Part shown: positions 17,190 through 26,233 of the stretch, in pieces
Layout of the letters: the number at the start of each line of letters is the position of its first letter
How positions within the stretch are numbered: position 1 is the stretch's first letter
Assembly: GCA_963746155.1 (NCBI GenBank)
Contig: CAVVAB010000001.1
Coordinates: 124,001-188,000 of the forward strand
Reading direction: 5' to 3'
Origin: AC-32 sp963746155
GTDB taxonomy: Bacteria; Actinomycetota; Thermoleophilia; Gaiellales; Gaiellaceae
Length of the DNA stretch: 64,000 bases
Program-made: the position numbers and the translations under genes
Notes under the pieces: generated by a model
Database searches by the model: none
Told to the model about the DNA's origin: nothing
What the model saw: only the letters and a program-made list of their open reading frames with translations

Positions 17190-17210
17190 AGGTCTGCTGC
17201 GGTCAGACCT
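17190..17210 (-). terminator. Hairpin downstream of the LuxR gene at 17216-17545
   Basis: Arms AGGTCTG and CAGACCT (7 bp) with a 7-base loop, starting 6 bases beyond the minus-strand stop codon. There is no clear T run on the minus strand, so it is called from position and symmetry. Confidence 0.45.
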
Positions 17211-17215
17211 GAGGG

Positions 17216-17545
17216 CTAGGCGATCAGGCCGCGTCTAAAGCCGACCGCCACTGCGTGTGCGCGAGAGCGCGCCTGCAATTTGGCGAGAAGGTGACGCACA
17301 TGCGACTTGACCGTCTCCTCCGAGAGGAAGAGGCGGTGGCCGATCTCGCGGTTCACGAGGCCGTCGGAGATCAGCTGGAGCACCTCGATCTCGCGTGCCG
17401 TCGGCTCCTGCTCCAGCTCCTGGAGCGGGCCCGAGAAGGGAATCACGTCGGCGCCGCGATCGCCGCGTCGCTTTGCCACCGCGTCGAAGCGGCGGCTGTG
17501 GTCCACGTAACGGGACAGGATCTCCTTACGCTCGGCAGCGTCCAC
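17216..17545 (-). CDS. Small LuxR-type HTH regulator
   Basis: 109 residues. The N-terminal 45 are polar and charged (ERKEILSRYVDHSRRFDAVA). The C-terminal LuxR HTH is at about 50-105 (PTAREIEVLQLISDGLVNRE, IGHRLFLSEETVKSHVRHLL). There is no receiver domain. The GTG start lies 10 bases downstream of a palindrome (17555-17570), a possible autoregulatory site. It is on the same strand as, and 83 bases after, the peptide-transporter ATPase gene, so read-through from that operon is possible. Confidence 0.8.
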   Translation of the reverse strand: MDAAERKEILSRYVDHSRRFDAVAKRRGDRGADVIPFSGPLQELEQEPTAREIEVLQLISDGLVNREIGHRLFLSEETVKSHVRHLLAKLQARSRAHAVAVGFRRGLIA

Positions 17546-17554
17546 GTAGTGGGC

Positions 17555-17570
17555 GTATCGGCCGCGATAC
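17555..17570. promoter_or_regulatory. Inverted repeat upstream of the LuxR gene
   Basis: GTATCG and CGATAC separated by GCCG, about 10 bases before the GTG start of the minus-strand LuxR gene. It could be an operator; nothing else supports it. Confidence 0.3.
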
Positions 17571-17628
17571 CCAGGCGCTTTAGGTCGCGGGCCTACCCCA
17601 TTTCAGGGATGCACCCGAAGCGATCCGG

Positions 17629-18671
<1,043 letters not shown>

Positions 18672-18675
<4 letters not shown>

Positions 18676-19697
18676 GCAACCCTCGTCTCGCCGGTGATGG
18701 TCTTCTCGCGCAGGCGCCGCTTCTCGTCCAGGCTGAGCCAGCAGCGGTCGAGGTGCTTCGACTCCGGCACGCCGTTCTTGAGCTCTGGCTCCGTCTCGCA
18801 CTTGCTGAATGCGTGCGGGCAGCGCGGGCGGAACTTGCAGCCGCGGGGGAGGTTGATCAGGGAGGGTGGCATGCCCTCGATCGAGTAGAGCTTGTCGGGC
18901 TTCGGGCGGTCGAGCCGCGGGATCGAGCCGAGCAGGCCCCACGTGTACGGCATCTGCGGGTCGTAGAAGATGTCGCGCTTCCCGCCCCGCTCGACGACGC
19001 GGCCCGCGTACATGACCAGGATCTCGTTCGCCACCTCGGCGACGACGCCGAGATCGTGGGTGATCAGGATGACCGCCGAGTCGAAGTCGTCCTTGAGCCG
19101 GTCGATCAGCTCGAGGATCTGCGCCTGGATCGTGACGTCGAGCGCCGTGGTGGGCTCGTCGGCGACGAGGATGTCGGGGTTGCACGAGAGCGCCATCGCG
19201 ATCATCGCGCGCTGGCGCATTCCGCCCGAGAACTGGTGCGGATAGTCGTAGACACGCTGCTCGGGCTGCGGGATGCCTACCTGCCGCAGGAGCTCGATCG
19301 CCCGTTTGCGCGCGTCGCGCTTGGACACCGACTCGTGCGTGAGGATGGCCTCGACGATCTGGTCACCGACCTTGTAGACCGGATTCAGCGACGTCATCGG
19401 GTCCTGGAAGATCATCGCGATCTCGTTGCCGCGGACGTCGCGCAGGGCGGACTCGGGCAGCGAGAGGATGTCCTGGCCCTTGTAGAGGACCTCGCCCTCG
19501 AACGTGGTGTTCCGGTCACGCGTCAGGCCGAGCAGCGTCATCGCGGTGACGCTCTTGCCGGAGCCGGACTCGCCGACGATGCCGAGCACCTGGCCGCGGT
19601 CGAGCTCGAAGTCGACTCCGTCGACCGCGTGCACGACGCCGTCTTCCGTCGCGAAGCGGACCTTGAGGCCCTTCACCTCGAGGAGGCGATCGGCCAT
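18672..19697 (-). CDS. Peptide ABC transporter ATP-binding protein, OppD/DppD type
   Basis: 341 residues with all ABC motifs: IVGESGSGKSVTAMTLLGLT, AMIFQDPMTSLNPVYKVGDQ, FSGGMRQRAMIAMALSC, ILVADEPTTALDVTIQAQIL, LITHDLGVVAEVANEI. The C-terminal oligo_HPY region has GCKFRPRCPHAFSKC. It pairs with the OppF-type ATPase as a heterodimer under permeases 19697-20680 and 20681-21769. The start codon shares a base with the OppB stop, so translation is coupled. Confidence 0.93.
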
Positions 19698-20680
19698 CAG
19701 GCGGGTCGGATGCGGGGGTCGAGGAAGGCGTACACGATGTCTACGAGTGCGCTGAAGAACACGATGAAGAACGCACCGTAGAGTGTGACGCCCATGATCG
19801 GCGGCAGGTCGAGGTCACCGACCGACTGGGCCGCATACCAGCCGACCCCGTGCAGCTCGAAGACCGTCTCTGTGAGGATCGCGGCCCCGCCGAGGACGGC
19901 TGCGAAGTCGAGCCCGAACAGCGTCACGATCGGGATTAGCGAGTTCCGCAGCACGTGGCGCTGCATCACTTGCCTCGGCGGGAGGCCCTTGGCCCGCGCG
20001 GTGCGGACGTAGTCCTCGCTCGACACGTCGAGCATGTTGGAACGCAGGACGCGCGCGTAGAACCCGATGAACAGCACCGCGAGCACGGTCCACGGCAGGA
20101 TCAGATGGTAGGCCCACTGCACAGGATCCTTCGTGAGCGGGTAATAGCCGCCGTCCGGGAAGAGCGGATGTGCCGGCTTCTCGGTCAGGAAGTAGCGCAC
20201 GACGATCCCGAGGAAGAACACCGGCATCGAGATGCCGATCAGCGCAAGCGTCGTGATTAACCGGTCCGACCACTGCCCCGCTTTGACGGCGGCGATCACG
20301 CCGACGAGGATTCCGAAGAACAGCCAGATGATCGCGGCGCCGATCGCGAGCGAGAAGGTGATCGGTATCCCCCGCTTGATCTGCTCGGCGACATCCGTCT
20401 GGTTCTGAAAGGAGCGCAGCACGTCGTACTGGCCATGGCGGCCGGGGAGCATTCCGGTCGCGGCCTTCTCCATCATCCGCACGTACTGAACGTAGAAGGG
20501 CCTGTCGAAGCCCCAGTTCTTGCGGATGTTGACGACGTTCTCCGGGGTGGGGTTCTTGCCGGCCATCCGCTCCGCAGGGTCGCCGCCAGGGATCAGGATG
20601 AAGATCACGAACACGAGGAAGCTCACCGCGATCAGCACCGCCACCATGCCGAGCAGCCGGCGAGCGATGAAGACGAACAC
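19697..20680 (-). CDS. Peptide ABC transporter permease, OppB/DppB type
   Basis: 327 residues and six membrane helices. The first is MFVFIARRLLGMVAVLIAVS; the BPD_transp_1 domain contains the EAA-type loop SEDYVRTARAKGLPPRQVMQ, which contacts the ATPases. It ends with FFSALVDIVYAFLDPRIRPA, as usual for OppB. The start is immediately adjacent to the OppC stop. A periplasm-side loop near residues 40-110 matches the OppB N-terminal extension (GGDPAERMAGKNPTPENVVN). Confidence 0.92.
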   Translation of the reverse strand: MFVFIARRLLGMVAVLIAVSFLVFVIFILIPGGDPAERMAGKNPTPENVVNIRKNWGFDRPFYVQYVRMMEKAATGMLPGRHGQYDVLRSFQNQTDVAEQIKRGIPITFSLAIGAAIIWLFFGILVGVIAAVKAGQWSDRLITTLALIGISMPVFFLGIVVRYFLTEKPAHPLFPDGGYYPLTKDPVQWAYHLILPWTVLAVLFIGFYARVLRSNMLDVSSEDYVRTARAKGLPPRQVMQRHVLRNSLIPIVTLFGLDFAAVLGGAAILTETVFELHGVGWYAAQSVGDLDLPPIMGVTLYGAFFIVFFSALVDIVYAFLDPRIRPA

Positions 20681-21769
20681 CTAGGCGTCCACCTTCGTCT
20701 TGCTTCGCGGATCGAGCGCGTCGCGCAGTCCGTCGCCGAAGATGTTCAGGGAGAGCACGGTCAGCACGAGCGCCAGCCCGGGAATGAGCGTGAGCCACGG
20801 CGCCGACAGGAGCTGCGCCCTGCCGGAGTCGATCAGGTTTCCCCAGGAGGGATCGGGCAGGCGGACTCCCGCACCGAGGTACGAGAGGCCGGCCTCGGTG
20901 AGGATGTTGACCGCGATGATCAGCGTGAAGAAGACGAGGACGGTCGAGGCGATGTTTGGCAGCAGGTCGGAGAACATGATCCGCCAGGAGCTGGCGCCCT
21001 GGCCTATCGCCGCCTCGACGAACTCCTTCTGCCGCAACGAGAGGACCTGGCCCCGGATGGGACGACCCACGTAGGGGATCAGGACGATCGAGATCACGAT
21101 CGTCGGAATCCAGAGGCTCCCCGGCTCGATGCTGATGCCGAAGTGGTGGAACCCGTTGATCGAGAGCGCGCTGCCGAGCGCAATCGCCAGCAGCAGCACC
21201 GGGAACGCCCAGATCAGGTCGAAGGAACGGGACACGAACCAGTCGGTCTTGCCGGCGTGGAAGCCCGCGAGCAGCGCTAGAACAACCGCGACGAAGGTGC
21301 AGATGAGCGCCGAGCCGATTCCGATCTTGAGGGAGTTGAGCCCGCCGTAGAGCAGCCGGACCGCCTCATCGCGGCCGAGGTTGTCTGCCCCGAGCACATA
21401 ACGCCCGTCGGCGTGCCACCACGTCGGGCCGAGGATCGTGACCGGCCGGACCTTGATCGAGCCGGTGTTGGGATCGACGACTGCCCCGCCGCCGATGATC
21501 GGCTTCTCCTTGCCGTTGACCTTCACCGTTCCCGCGATGTGCGTCTCGTTCGGGCCGGTATGCGCAACGTAGCGTGCGTACAGCGGCGCCATCGCGCACG
21601 CGATCACGATCGCGAGGAACACGCCAAGAGCTCCCAGCGCGACGTAGTTCCGCCGCAGCCGGCGCCAGGCGAGATACCAGGGGCTCCGCCCGACGATCGC
21701 AACCTGACGCTCCTCGGGGGCGGGCGCCGCAGCGCTTTCGAGCGGAAGTTCGGTTGCGGGTTCGGCCAT
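20681..21769 (-). CDS. Peptide ABC transporter permease, OppC/DppC type
   Basis: 362 residues. A cytosolic N-terminus with RSPWYLAWRRLRRNYVALGA is followed by helix 1, a long extracytoplasmic insert (about residues 65-130: GPNETHIAGTVKVNGKEKPI) and the permease core with the EAA loop QKEFVEAAIGQGASSWRIMF. It ends SLNIFGDGLRDALDPRSKTK, the hallmark of OppC. The insert is longer than in classical OppC and is shared with the paralogue at 25165-26214. Confidence 0.92.
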   Translation of the reverse strand: MAEPATELPLESAAAPAPEERQVAIVGRSPWYLAWRRLRRNYVALGALGVFLAIVIACAMAPLYARYVAHTGPNETHIAGTVKVNGKEKPIIGGGAVVDPNTGSIKVRPVTILGPTWWHADGRYVLGADNLGRDEAVRLLYGGLNSLKIGIGSALICTFVAVVLALLAGFHAGKTDWFVSRSFDLIWAFPVLLLAIALGSALSINGFHHFGISIEPGSLWIPTIVISIVLIPYVGRPIRGQVLSLRQKEFVEAAIGQGASSWRIMFSDLLPNIASTVLVFFTLIIAVNILTEAGLSYLGAGVRLPDPSWGNLIDSGRAQLLSAPWLTLIPGLALVLTVLSLNIFGDGLRDALDPRSKTKVDA

Positions 21770-21801
21770 TTCTCCGGGTTTTGCGGCGAGTTTACCGAAC
21801 A

Positions 21802-21829
21802 GGCGAGGGCGCCCTGAGGCGCCCTCGCC
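21802..21829 (-). terminator. Hairpin between the binding-protein gene and the permease genes
   Basis: A perfect 12-bp stem (GGCGAGGGCGCC and GGCGCCCTCGCC) with loop CTGA, 22 bases after the minus-strand stop of the substrate-binding gene and before the OppC start. Partial termination here would make more binding protein than permease, as is common in such operons. Confidence 0.65.
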
Positions 21830-21850
21830 CTTGCTTCTGAACTACCTCGC

Positions 21851-23485
21851 TTACTTCTTGCAGAGGCGCGCGAGGTCGACGCCGTAGAGGAGCTGCATGT
21901 GGATGCAACCCATCTTCTTGGTGAAGTACTCCGGGAACACCCGGTTCGACCAGGGAACCCACGGAGACTGCTGCATGATCTGCTTCTCGACCTTCGCCCA
22001 TCTGGCGTTGACGGCGGGAGTAAGCACCGGCGCCTTCTTGAGCGACTCGATCTCCTTGTTCGTGGTCTTGTTGCTGTACCACGCGTAGTTGTTGTTGTCC
22101 TGATCGGTGATGCGGTTTCCGTTCAGGAGGACGTCGAACCAGTCGAGCGGGTGCGGGTAGTCCTCAAGCCACCGCGCCCAGCCGGTCTGTGCCTTCGTGT
22201 TGACGTTCCCGATGGTCGTGTAGTACGTCGACCTCGGGAGAATCGTCAGCTTGGCGTCGAGCCCGATGCTGTTCAGGACGCCCGTGTAGATGGTTGCCGC
22301 TGTCACGGCGTCGCTCACCTGACGCGTCCACACAGTGACCTTCGCCCCTGTTGCACCGGCCTGCTGGATCAGCTGCTTCGCCTTGTTCGTGTTGCGCGGG
22401 TACAGGGCGAGCTTCCGGTACGAGGGGTACGTCGGCGGCAGGACGTTCTGCGTCGGAAGGCCGAGGCCGCCCCAGACAGCCGTCTGCATCGCCTTCCGGT
22501 TGATCGCGTAGTTGACGGCCTGGCGGACCTTCAGCTTGTTGAAGGGCGCCTGCTTGATGTTCATCCAGAAGTAGTACGTGTTCGCCGTCTTGCGGAGCTT
22601 GAGGTTGCCCTTGCTCTTGGCGTCCGCGATCCGGTCGGCCGGGATCGCAGCGTTCGAGTAGTCGGCCTGCCCGCTGCTCACGCGCTGCGTGGCGATGTCG
22701 GCGTCGCCGATCAACGAAACTTCGATCCTGTTCGGGTTCCCGCGCGGGATGTACTTCGTTGCTTTGAAGTACTTGTTCCGCACCATCGTGAAGCCGACGT
22801 TCGGCTGATAGCTCGAGATGCGGTACGGGCCCGTCGCCGGGATCGGATTCGTGGACTGGTCGGAGTTCGGCGTACCCGCCGGAACGGGTGCGGCGAACAG
22901 CAGCGCCACGATCGTGAGGAAGTCTCCCCGCGGCTTCGCGAGCTTGACCACGATCGAGCGCTTCGCGTTGTTCGTCTGGATGCCGCCAATGTCACCCTTG
23001 AGCGTCTTCGAGAACTGCTCGGCTCCGGCGATGTCGGTGTAGAAACCGACCCCCTGGCCGGTGGAGAGGAACTCGCGCTTGATCGCGTACTTGAAGTCGC
23101 TTGCCCTCACCGGCTTGCCGTTCGAGTACTTCAAGCCCTTGCGGAGCTTGAACTTGTACACCTTGCCGTTCGCAGAGACAGTCGGTAGGGATTGCGCGAG
23201 GCCCGGCACCAGCTTGTAGCCCGCGGCTCCGTCGACGTGCTTGTAGGTCAGCAGCGTCTCCCAGACGTTCCACATCGCCCACCAGCTCTGACCCGTGTAT
23301 GCCTGCTGCGGATCCAGGTAGTCGATGGTGTCGATCACGGCCCTCAGGGTTCCGAAGGCCTGCGAGTGCTTCGGTGCTGCTTTCGTGCGGTTGGCCGCGA
23401 CGCCGTACGCCGCAACCATCAACGAGATCCCGGCGACCAGGGCAACGGTGCCCAAAAGCCAGGACCATCTGCGTCTACTAGTCAT
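21851..23485 (-). CDS. Peptide ABC transporter substrate-binding protein (SBP family 5)
   Basis: 544 residues. It has an N-terminal signal segment (RRWSWLLGTVALVAGISLMV) without a lipobox Cys, so it is secreted or membrane-anchored rather than a clear lipoprotein. The family 5 body is recognisable from VPGLAQSLPTVSANGKVYKF, FKLRKGLKYSNGKPVRASDF and NPIPATGPYRISSYQPN, and from WLEDYPHPLDWFDVLLNGN. The Shine-Dalgarno GGGAGGTG precedes the ATG. It is the first gene of the complete five-gene operon. The peptide specificity is unknown. Confidence 0.9.
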   Translation of the reverse strand: MTSRRRWSWLLGTVALVAGISLMVAAYGVAANRTKAAPKHSQAFGTLRAVIDTIDYLDPQQAYTGQSWWAMWNVWETLLTYKHVDGAAGYKLVPGLAQSLPTVSANGKVYKFKLRKGLKYSNGKPVRASDFKYAIKREFLSTGQGVGFYTDIAGAEQFSKTLKGDIGGIQTNNAKRSIVVKLAKPRGDFLTIVALLFAAPVPAGTPNSDQSTNPIPATGPYRISSYQPNVGFTMVRNKYFKATKYIPRGNPNRIEVSLIGDADIATQRVSSGQADYSNAAIPADRIADAKSKGNLKLRKTANTYYFWMNIKQAPFNKLKVRQAVNYAINRKAMQTAVWGGLGLPTQNVLPPTYPSYRKLALYPRNTNKAKQLIQQAGATGAKVTVWTRQVSDAVTAATIYTGVLNSIGLDAKLTILPRSTYYTTIGNVNTKAQTGWARWLEDYPHPLDWFDVLLNGNRITDQDNNNYAWYSNKTTNKEIESLKKAPVLTPAVNARWAKVEKQIMQQSPWVPWSNRVFPEYFTKKMGCIHMQLLYGVDLARLCKK

Positions 23486-23599
23486 TGCACCTCCCAGTGC
23501 TACTCAGACCCCGGGGTTCTGCGTGTCATGCCGAGGCGAGCGTGGATCTTCGCAAACAAAAGACGTACTTTCTAGGTTTCTGTTAGCGACTCGGGGCGT

Positions 23600-24154
23600 T
23601 CAAAAGCGCACGATCTTGCGGCGGATCGCGCTGAGGTGAGGCGGCTCTGGCTCCTCCAGGACGCCGTTCACGCCGTCGCGTTGCGTCGAGTGAAGGATGC
23701 GGCCGTCGCCGAGCCAAAACGCGATGTGCGTCGCGGTTCCCTCATCGCCGTAGGTGACCAGATCCCCCGAGGTGAGCTCGTCCTCGCCGACGGGAGCGCC
23801 CGCCTCCTCCTGCTGGTCGGCGTCGCGCGGGATCAGGCGGCCCGTGCGGCGATGCGCCATGTGGACGAGGCCCGAGCAGTCGATCCCGTGCTCGGTCATC
23901 CCGCCCCACTCGTACGGCGCGCCGAGGTAGGCGCGGGCCTGCTCGACCGGGTCTGCCTCCGGACGTGGCTCGGGCAGCCAGGTCCCGGGGACTGTCCCCC
24001 TGACATGGCCCAAAGAGTCGGTCCGGATCCAGCCCGGGTAGTCGTACGTCGTCACGATCCGCGACCACTCGCCGCTCGCCTCCTCGACGCGAAGTGGCTC
24101 GCCGCGGAGTGCCTGGGTCACCTGCTCGGACTCGTCGCTCGGCTCGGCGCGCAC
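23600..24154 (-). CDS. NlpC/P60-family cell-wall hydrolase with SH3-like N-terminus
   Basis: About 184 residues from the GTG at 24154. The N-terminal bacterial SH3-like part is VRAEPSDESEQVTQALRGEP, SGEWSRIVTTYDYPGWIRTD. The C-terminal NlpC/P60 part has the catalytic Cys in EHGIDCSGLVHMAHRRTG, the His in GTATHIAFWLGDGRI, and a polar third residue in the following strand. It cleaves D-Glu-diaminopimelate-type bonds in peptidoglycan peptides. The true start may be a non-ATG codon a few residues upstream, since family members align from about 24180. No signal peptide is visible. It lies between two peptide transporters, suggesting recycling of wall peptides. Confidence 0.82.
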   Translation of the reverse strand: MRAEPSDESEQVTQALRGEPLRVEEASGEWSRIVTTYDYPGWIRTDSLGHVRGTVPGTWLPEPRPEADPVEQARAYLGAPYEWGGMTEHGIDCSGLVHMAHRRTGRLIPRDADQQEEAGAPVGEDELTSGDLVTYGDEGTATHIAFWLGDGRILHSTQRDGVNGVLEEPEPPHLSAIRRKIVRF

Positions 24155-24189
24155 GGGCGCAACGTCCGCGGTGCAGACGGCGTGCTCGC

Positions 24190-25161
24190 TCAGGCCAGCC
24201 GGATTCTCGGGTCGAGGGCCGCGTAGATCACGTCGACGACCGCGTTGGCGATCGTGATGAAGAACGCGCCGTAGAGCACAGTCGCCATGATCATCGGGAG
24301 GTCGAGGCTCTGGAACGACTGCCATGTGAGGAACCCGACTCCGGGGAGGCCGAACACGACCTCGGTCAGCAGCGCTCCTCCGGCGACGAGGACACCGAAG
24401 TCGAGGCCGAAGAGCGAGACGACCGTGATCAGCGAGTTGCGCAGGACGTGCTTGAGCAGCACGTCTCGCCTGGACAGTCCCTTCGCCCGTGCCGTACGAA
24501 CGTAGTCCTCATTGGACACGTCGAGCATGTTCCCCCGGAGCACCCGGGCGTAGAACCCGATGTAGAGGATCGACAGCGTGATCCACGGGATGATCAGGTG
24601 GAGGAACCACTCCCACGGGTTCGAGGTGAACGGGACGTAGCCGAGCGGCGGCACCCAGCTGAAGAGGATCGTGTCGTGGAACCGGTCCTGCGTGATGAGA
24701 TTCGCGACCTCGCCCAGCCAGAAGACCGGAATCGAGATGCCGATCAGGGCGAGGACCATGAGTAACGGGTCGAAGATCGTCCCCCTGCCCACGACCGCGA
24801 GCACGCCGATCGTGATGCCGAGCACCGCCCAGATGATCGCCGCCCCGATGATGAGCGAGAAGGTGACGGGCGCAGCGGCCGTGATCGCGGGAACGACCTT
24901 GAGCGCCTGGTTGCCATACGAGACGAGGTCGCGGGAGATGAACAGGCGCTTCATCATCAGCGCGTAGCGAACCGGCATCGGACGGTCGAGGCCGAACTCG
25001 TGCTTGACCGCGGCCACCGTCTCCGGCGTGGGGTTGCGCCCGGCAAGCGAGCGCGTCGGATCGACGCCGGGGATCGCGAAGAAGATAAGGAATGTCAACA
25101 CGGAGATCGCGAAGAGCACGACCACGACCCCGATCAGCCTCCGGATGATGAAGGCGAACAC
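24190..25161 (-). CDS. Second peptide ABC transporter permease, OppB/DppB type
   Basis: 323 residues, a clear paralogue of 19697-20680: MFAFIIRRLIGVVVVLFAIS, GVDPTRSLAGRNPTPETVAA, EAA loop NEDYVRTARAKGLSRRDVLL, end VVDVIYAALDPRIRLA. Six helices. It is separated from its OppC partner by three bases. No ATPase gene follows; the next gene is the NlpC/P60 hydrolase. Confidence 0.92.
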   Translation of the reverse strand: MFAFIIRRLIGVVVVLFAISVLTFLIFFAIPGVDPTRSLAGRNPTPETVAAVKHEFGLDRPMPVRYALMMKRLFISRDLVSYGNQALKVVPAITAAAPVTFSLIIGAAIIWAVLGITIGVLAVVGRGTIFDPLLMVLALIGISIPVFWLGEVANLITQDRFHDTILFSWVPPLGYVPFTSNPWEWFLHLIIPWITLSILYIGFYARVLRGNMLDVSNEDYVRTARAKGLSRRDVLLKHVLRNSLITVVSLFGLDFGVLVAGGALLTEVVFGLPGVGFLTWQSFQSLDLPMIMATVLYGAFFITIANAVVDVIYAALDPRIRLA

Positions 25162-25164
25162 CGC

Positions 25165-26214
25165 CTACTTCACCTTGGCCCGCGGATCGAGAGCGTCGCG
25201 CAACCCGTCGCCGAACACGTTCAGAGACAGCACGACGAGCACGATCATGATTCCCGGGACGATCGCAACGAGAGGCCGCGTATAGAGGAGCGCCTGGCCG
25301 TCCTCGATGATCGTGCCCCAGCTCGCCTGAGGCTCTTGCACGCCGATCCCCAGGAACGAGAGCGCCGCCTCGGTGAGAACCGTCGTCGCGATCATCAGCG
25401 GCAGCATCACGATCACCGTCGTGAGGACGTTCGGGAGGATCTCGCTGAACATCAACCGGGCGTTGGACGCGCCCGAGGCAGTCGCCGCCTCGACGTACTC
25501 CTTCTCGCGGATGGAGAGCACCTGGCCCCGGACGGGACGGAACACGTAGGGCACGTAGACGACCGCGATGATCACCGTCGGAACCCAGAGGCTCGACGAG
25601 ACCACGTGGATGGGGCCCCACTGCAGGCCGTCCGGCTTCGTCAGCAGAACGGTCGCGAGCGAGATCGCGAGCAGATAGACGGGGAACGCCCAGATCAGGT
25701 CCATCGTCCGCGAGAGAACGGAGTCGCTCCATCTCCGGTAAAAGCCGGCGAGCATCGCCAGGACGAGAGCGATCGCACAGCAGAGAACGGCGGACCAGAT
25801 CGCGATCTGCAACGACGCCCTTCCGGCGTACAGCGTCCGGGCCATCACATCGCGACCCTGTTGGTCCGCGCCTACGAAGTAGTTCGTACGCCAGGTCGGG
25901 CCGATCGGGGTCTCGCCGAGGCCGAGTTTGTTCGTGCCCTGCTGGATGACCTCCACGCGCTTGCCATTTACGACGGTCGTGCCGCTGATGTTCGGCGTCT
26001 TCCACTCCGTGCGAGCGATGTAGTTGGAGTAGATCGGTGCGCCGAAGCTCACTGCGACGATCGCGAGGAATAGCGCGAGCGACGCCATGGCGCTGCGATT
26101 CCGGAGCAAGCGGCGCCCGGCGAGGCGCCAGGGACTCTTGCCGGAGATCTCCTGGACGCTCTCACCGGGCGCAAGAACGACTTCCGGTTTCGGCTCGTAG
26201 GCGAACTCGGCCAC
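25165..26214 (-). CDS. Second peptide ABC transporter permease, OppC/DppC type
   Basis: 349 residues. SPWRLAGRRLLRNRSAMASL precedes helix 1; an extracytoplasmic insert (about 55-105: WKTPNISGTTVVNGKRVEVI) matches that of the first OppC paralogue. The EAA loop is EKEYVEAATASGASNARLMF. It ends LNVFGDGLRDALDPRAKVK. It follows the lipoprotein gene by 19 bases and is surely co-transcribed with it. Confidence 0.92.
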   Translation of the reverse strand: MAEFAYEPKPEVVLAPGESVQEISGKSPWRLAGRRLLRNRSAMASLALFLAIVAVSFGAPIYSNYIARTEWKTPNISGTTVVNGKRVEVIQQGTNKLGLGETPIGPTWRTNYFVGADQQGRDVMARTLYAGRASLQIAIWSAVLCCAIALVLAMLAGFYRRWSDSVLSRTMDLIWAFPVYLLAISLATVLLTKPDGLQWGPIHVVSSSLWVPTVIIAVVYVPYVFRPVRGQVLSIREKEYVEAATASGASNARLMFSEILPNVLTTVIVMLPLMIATTVLTEAALSFLGIGVQEPQASWGTIIEDGQALLYTRPLVAIVPGIMIVLVVLSLNVFGDGLRDALDPRAKVK

Positions 26215-26233
26215 GTGCCGTCCTACCTCCCGA

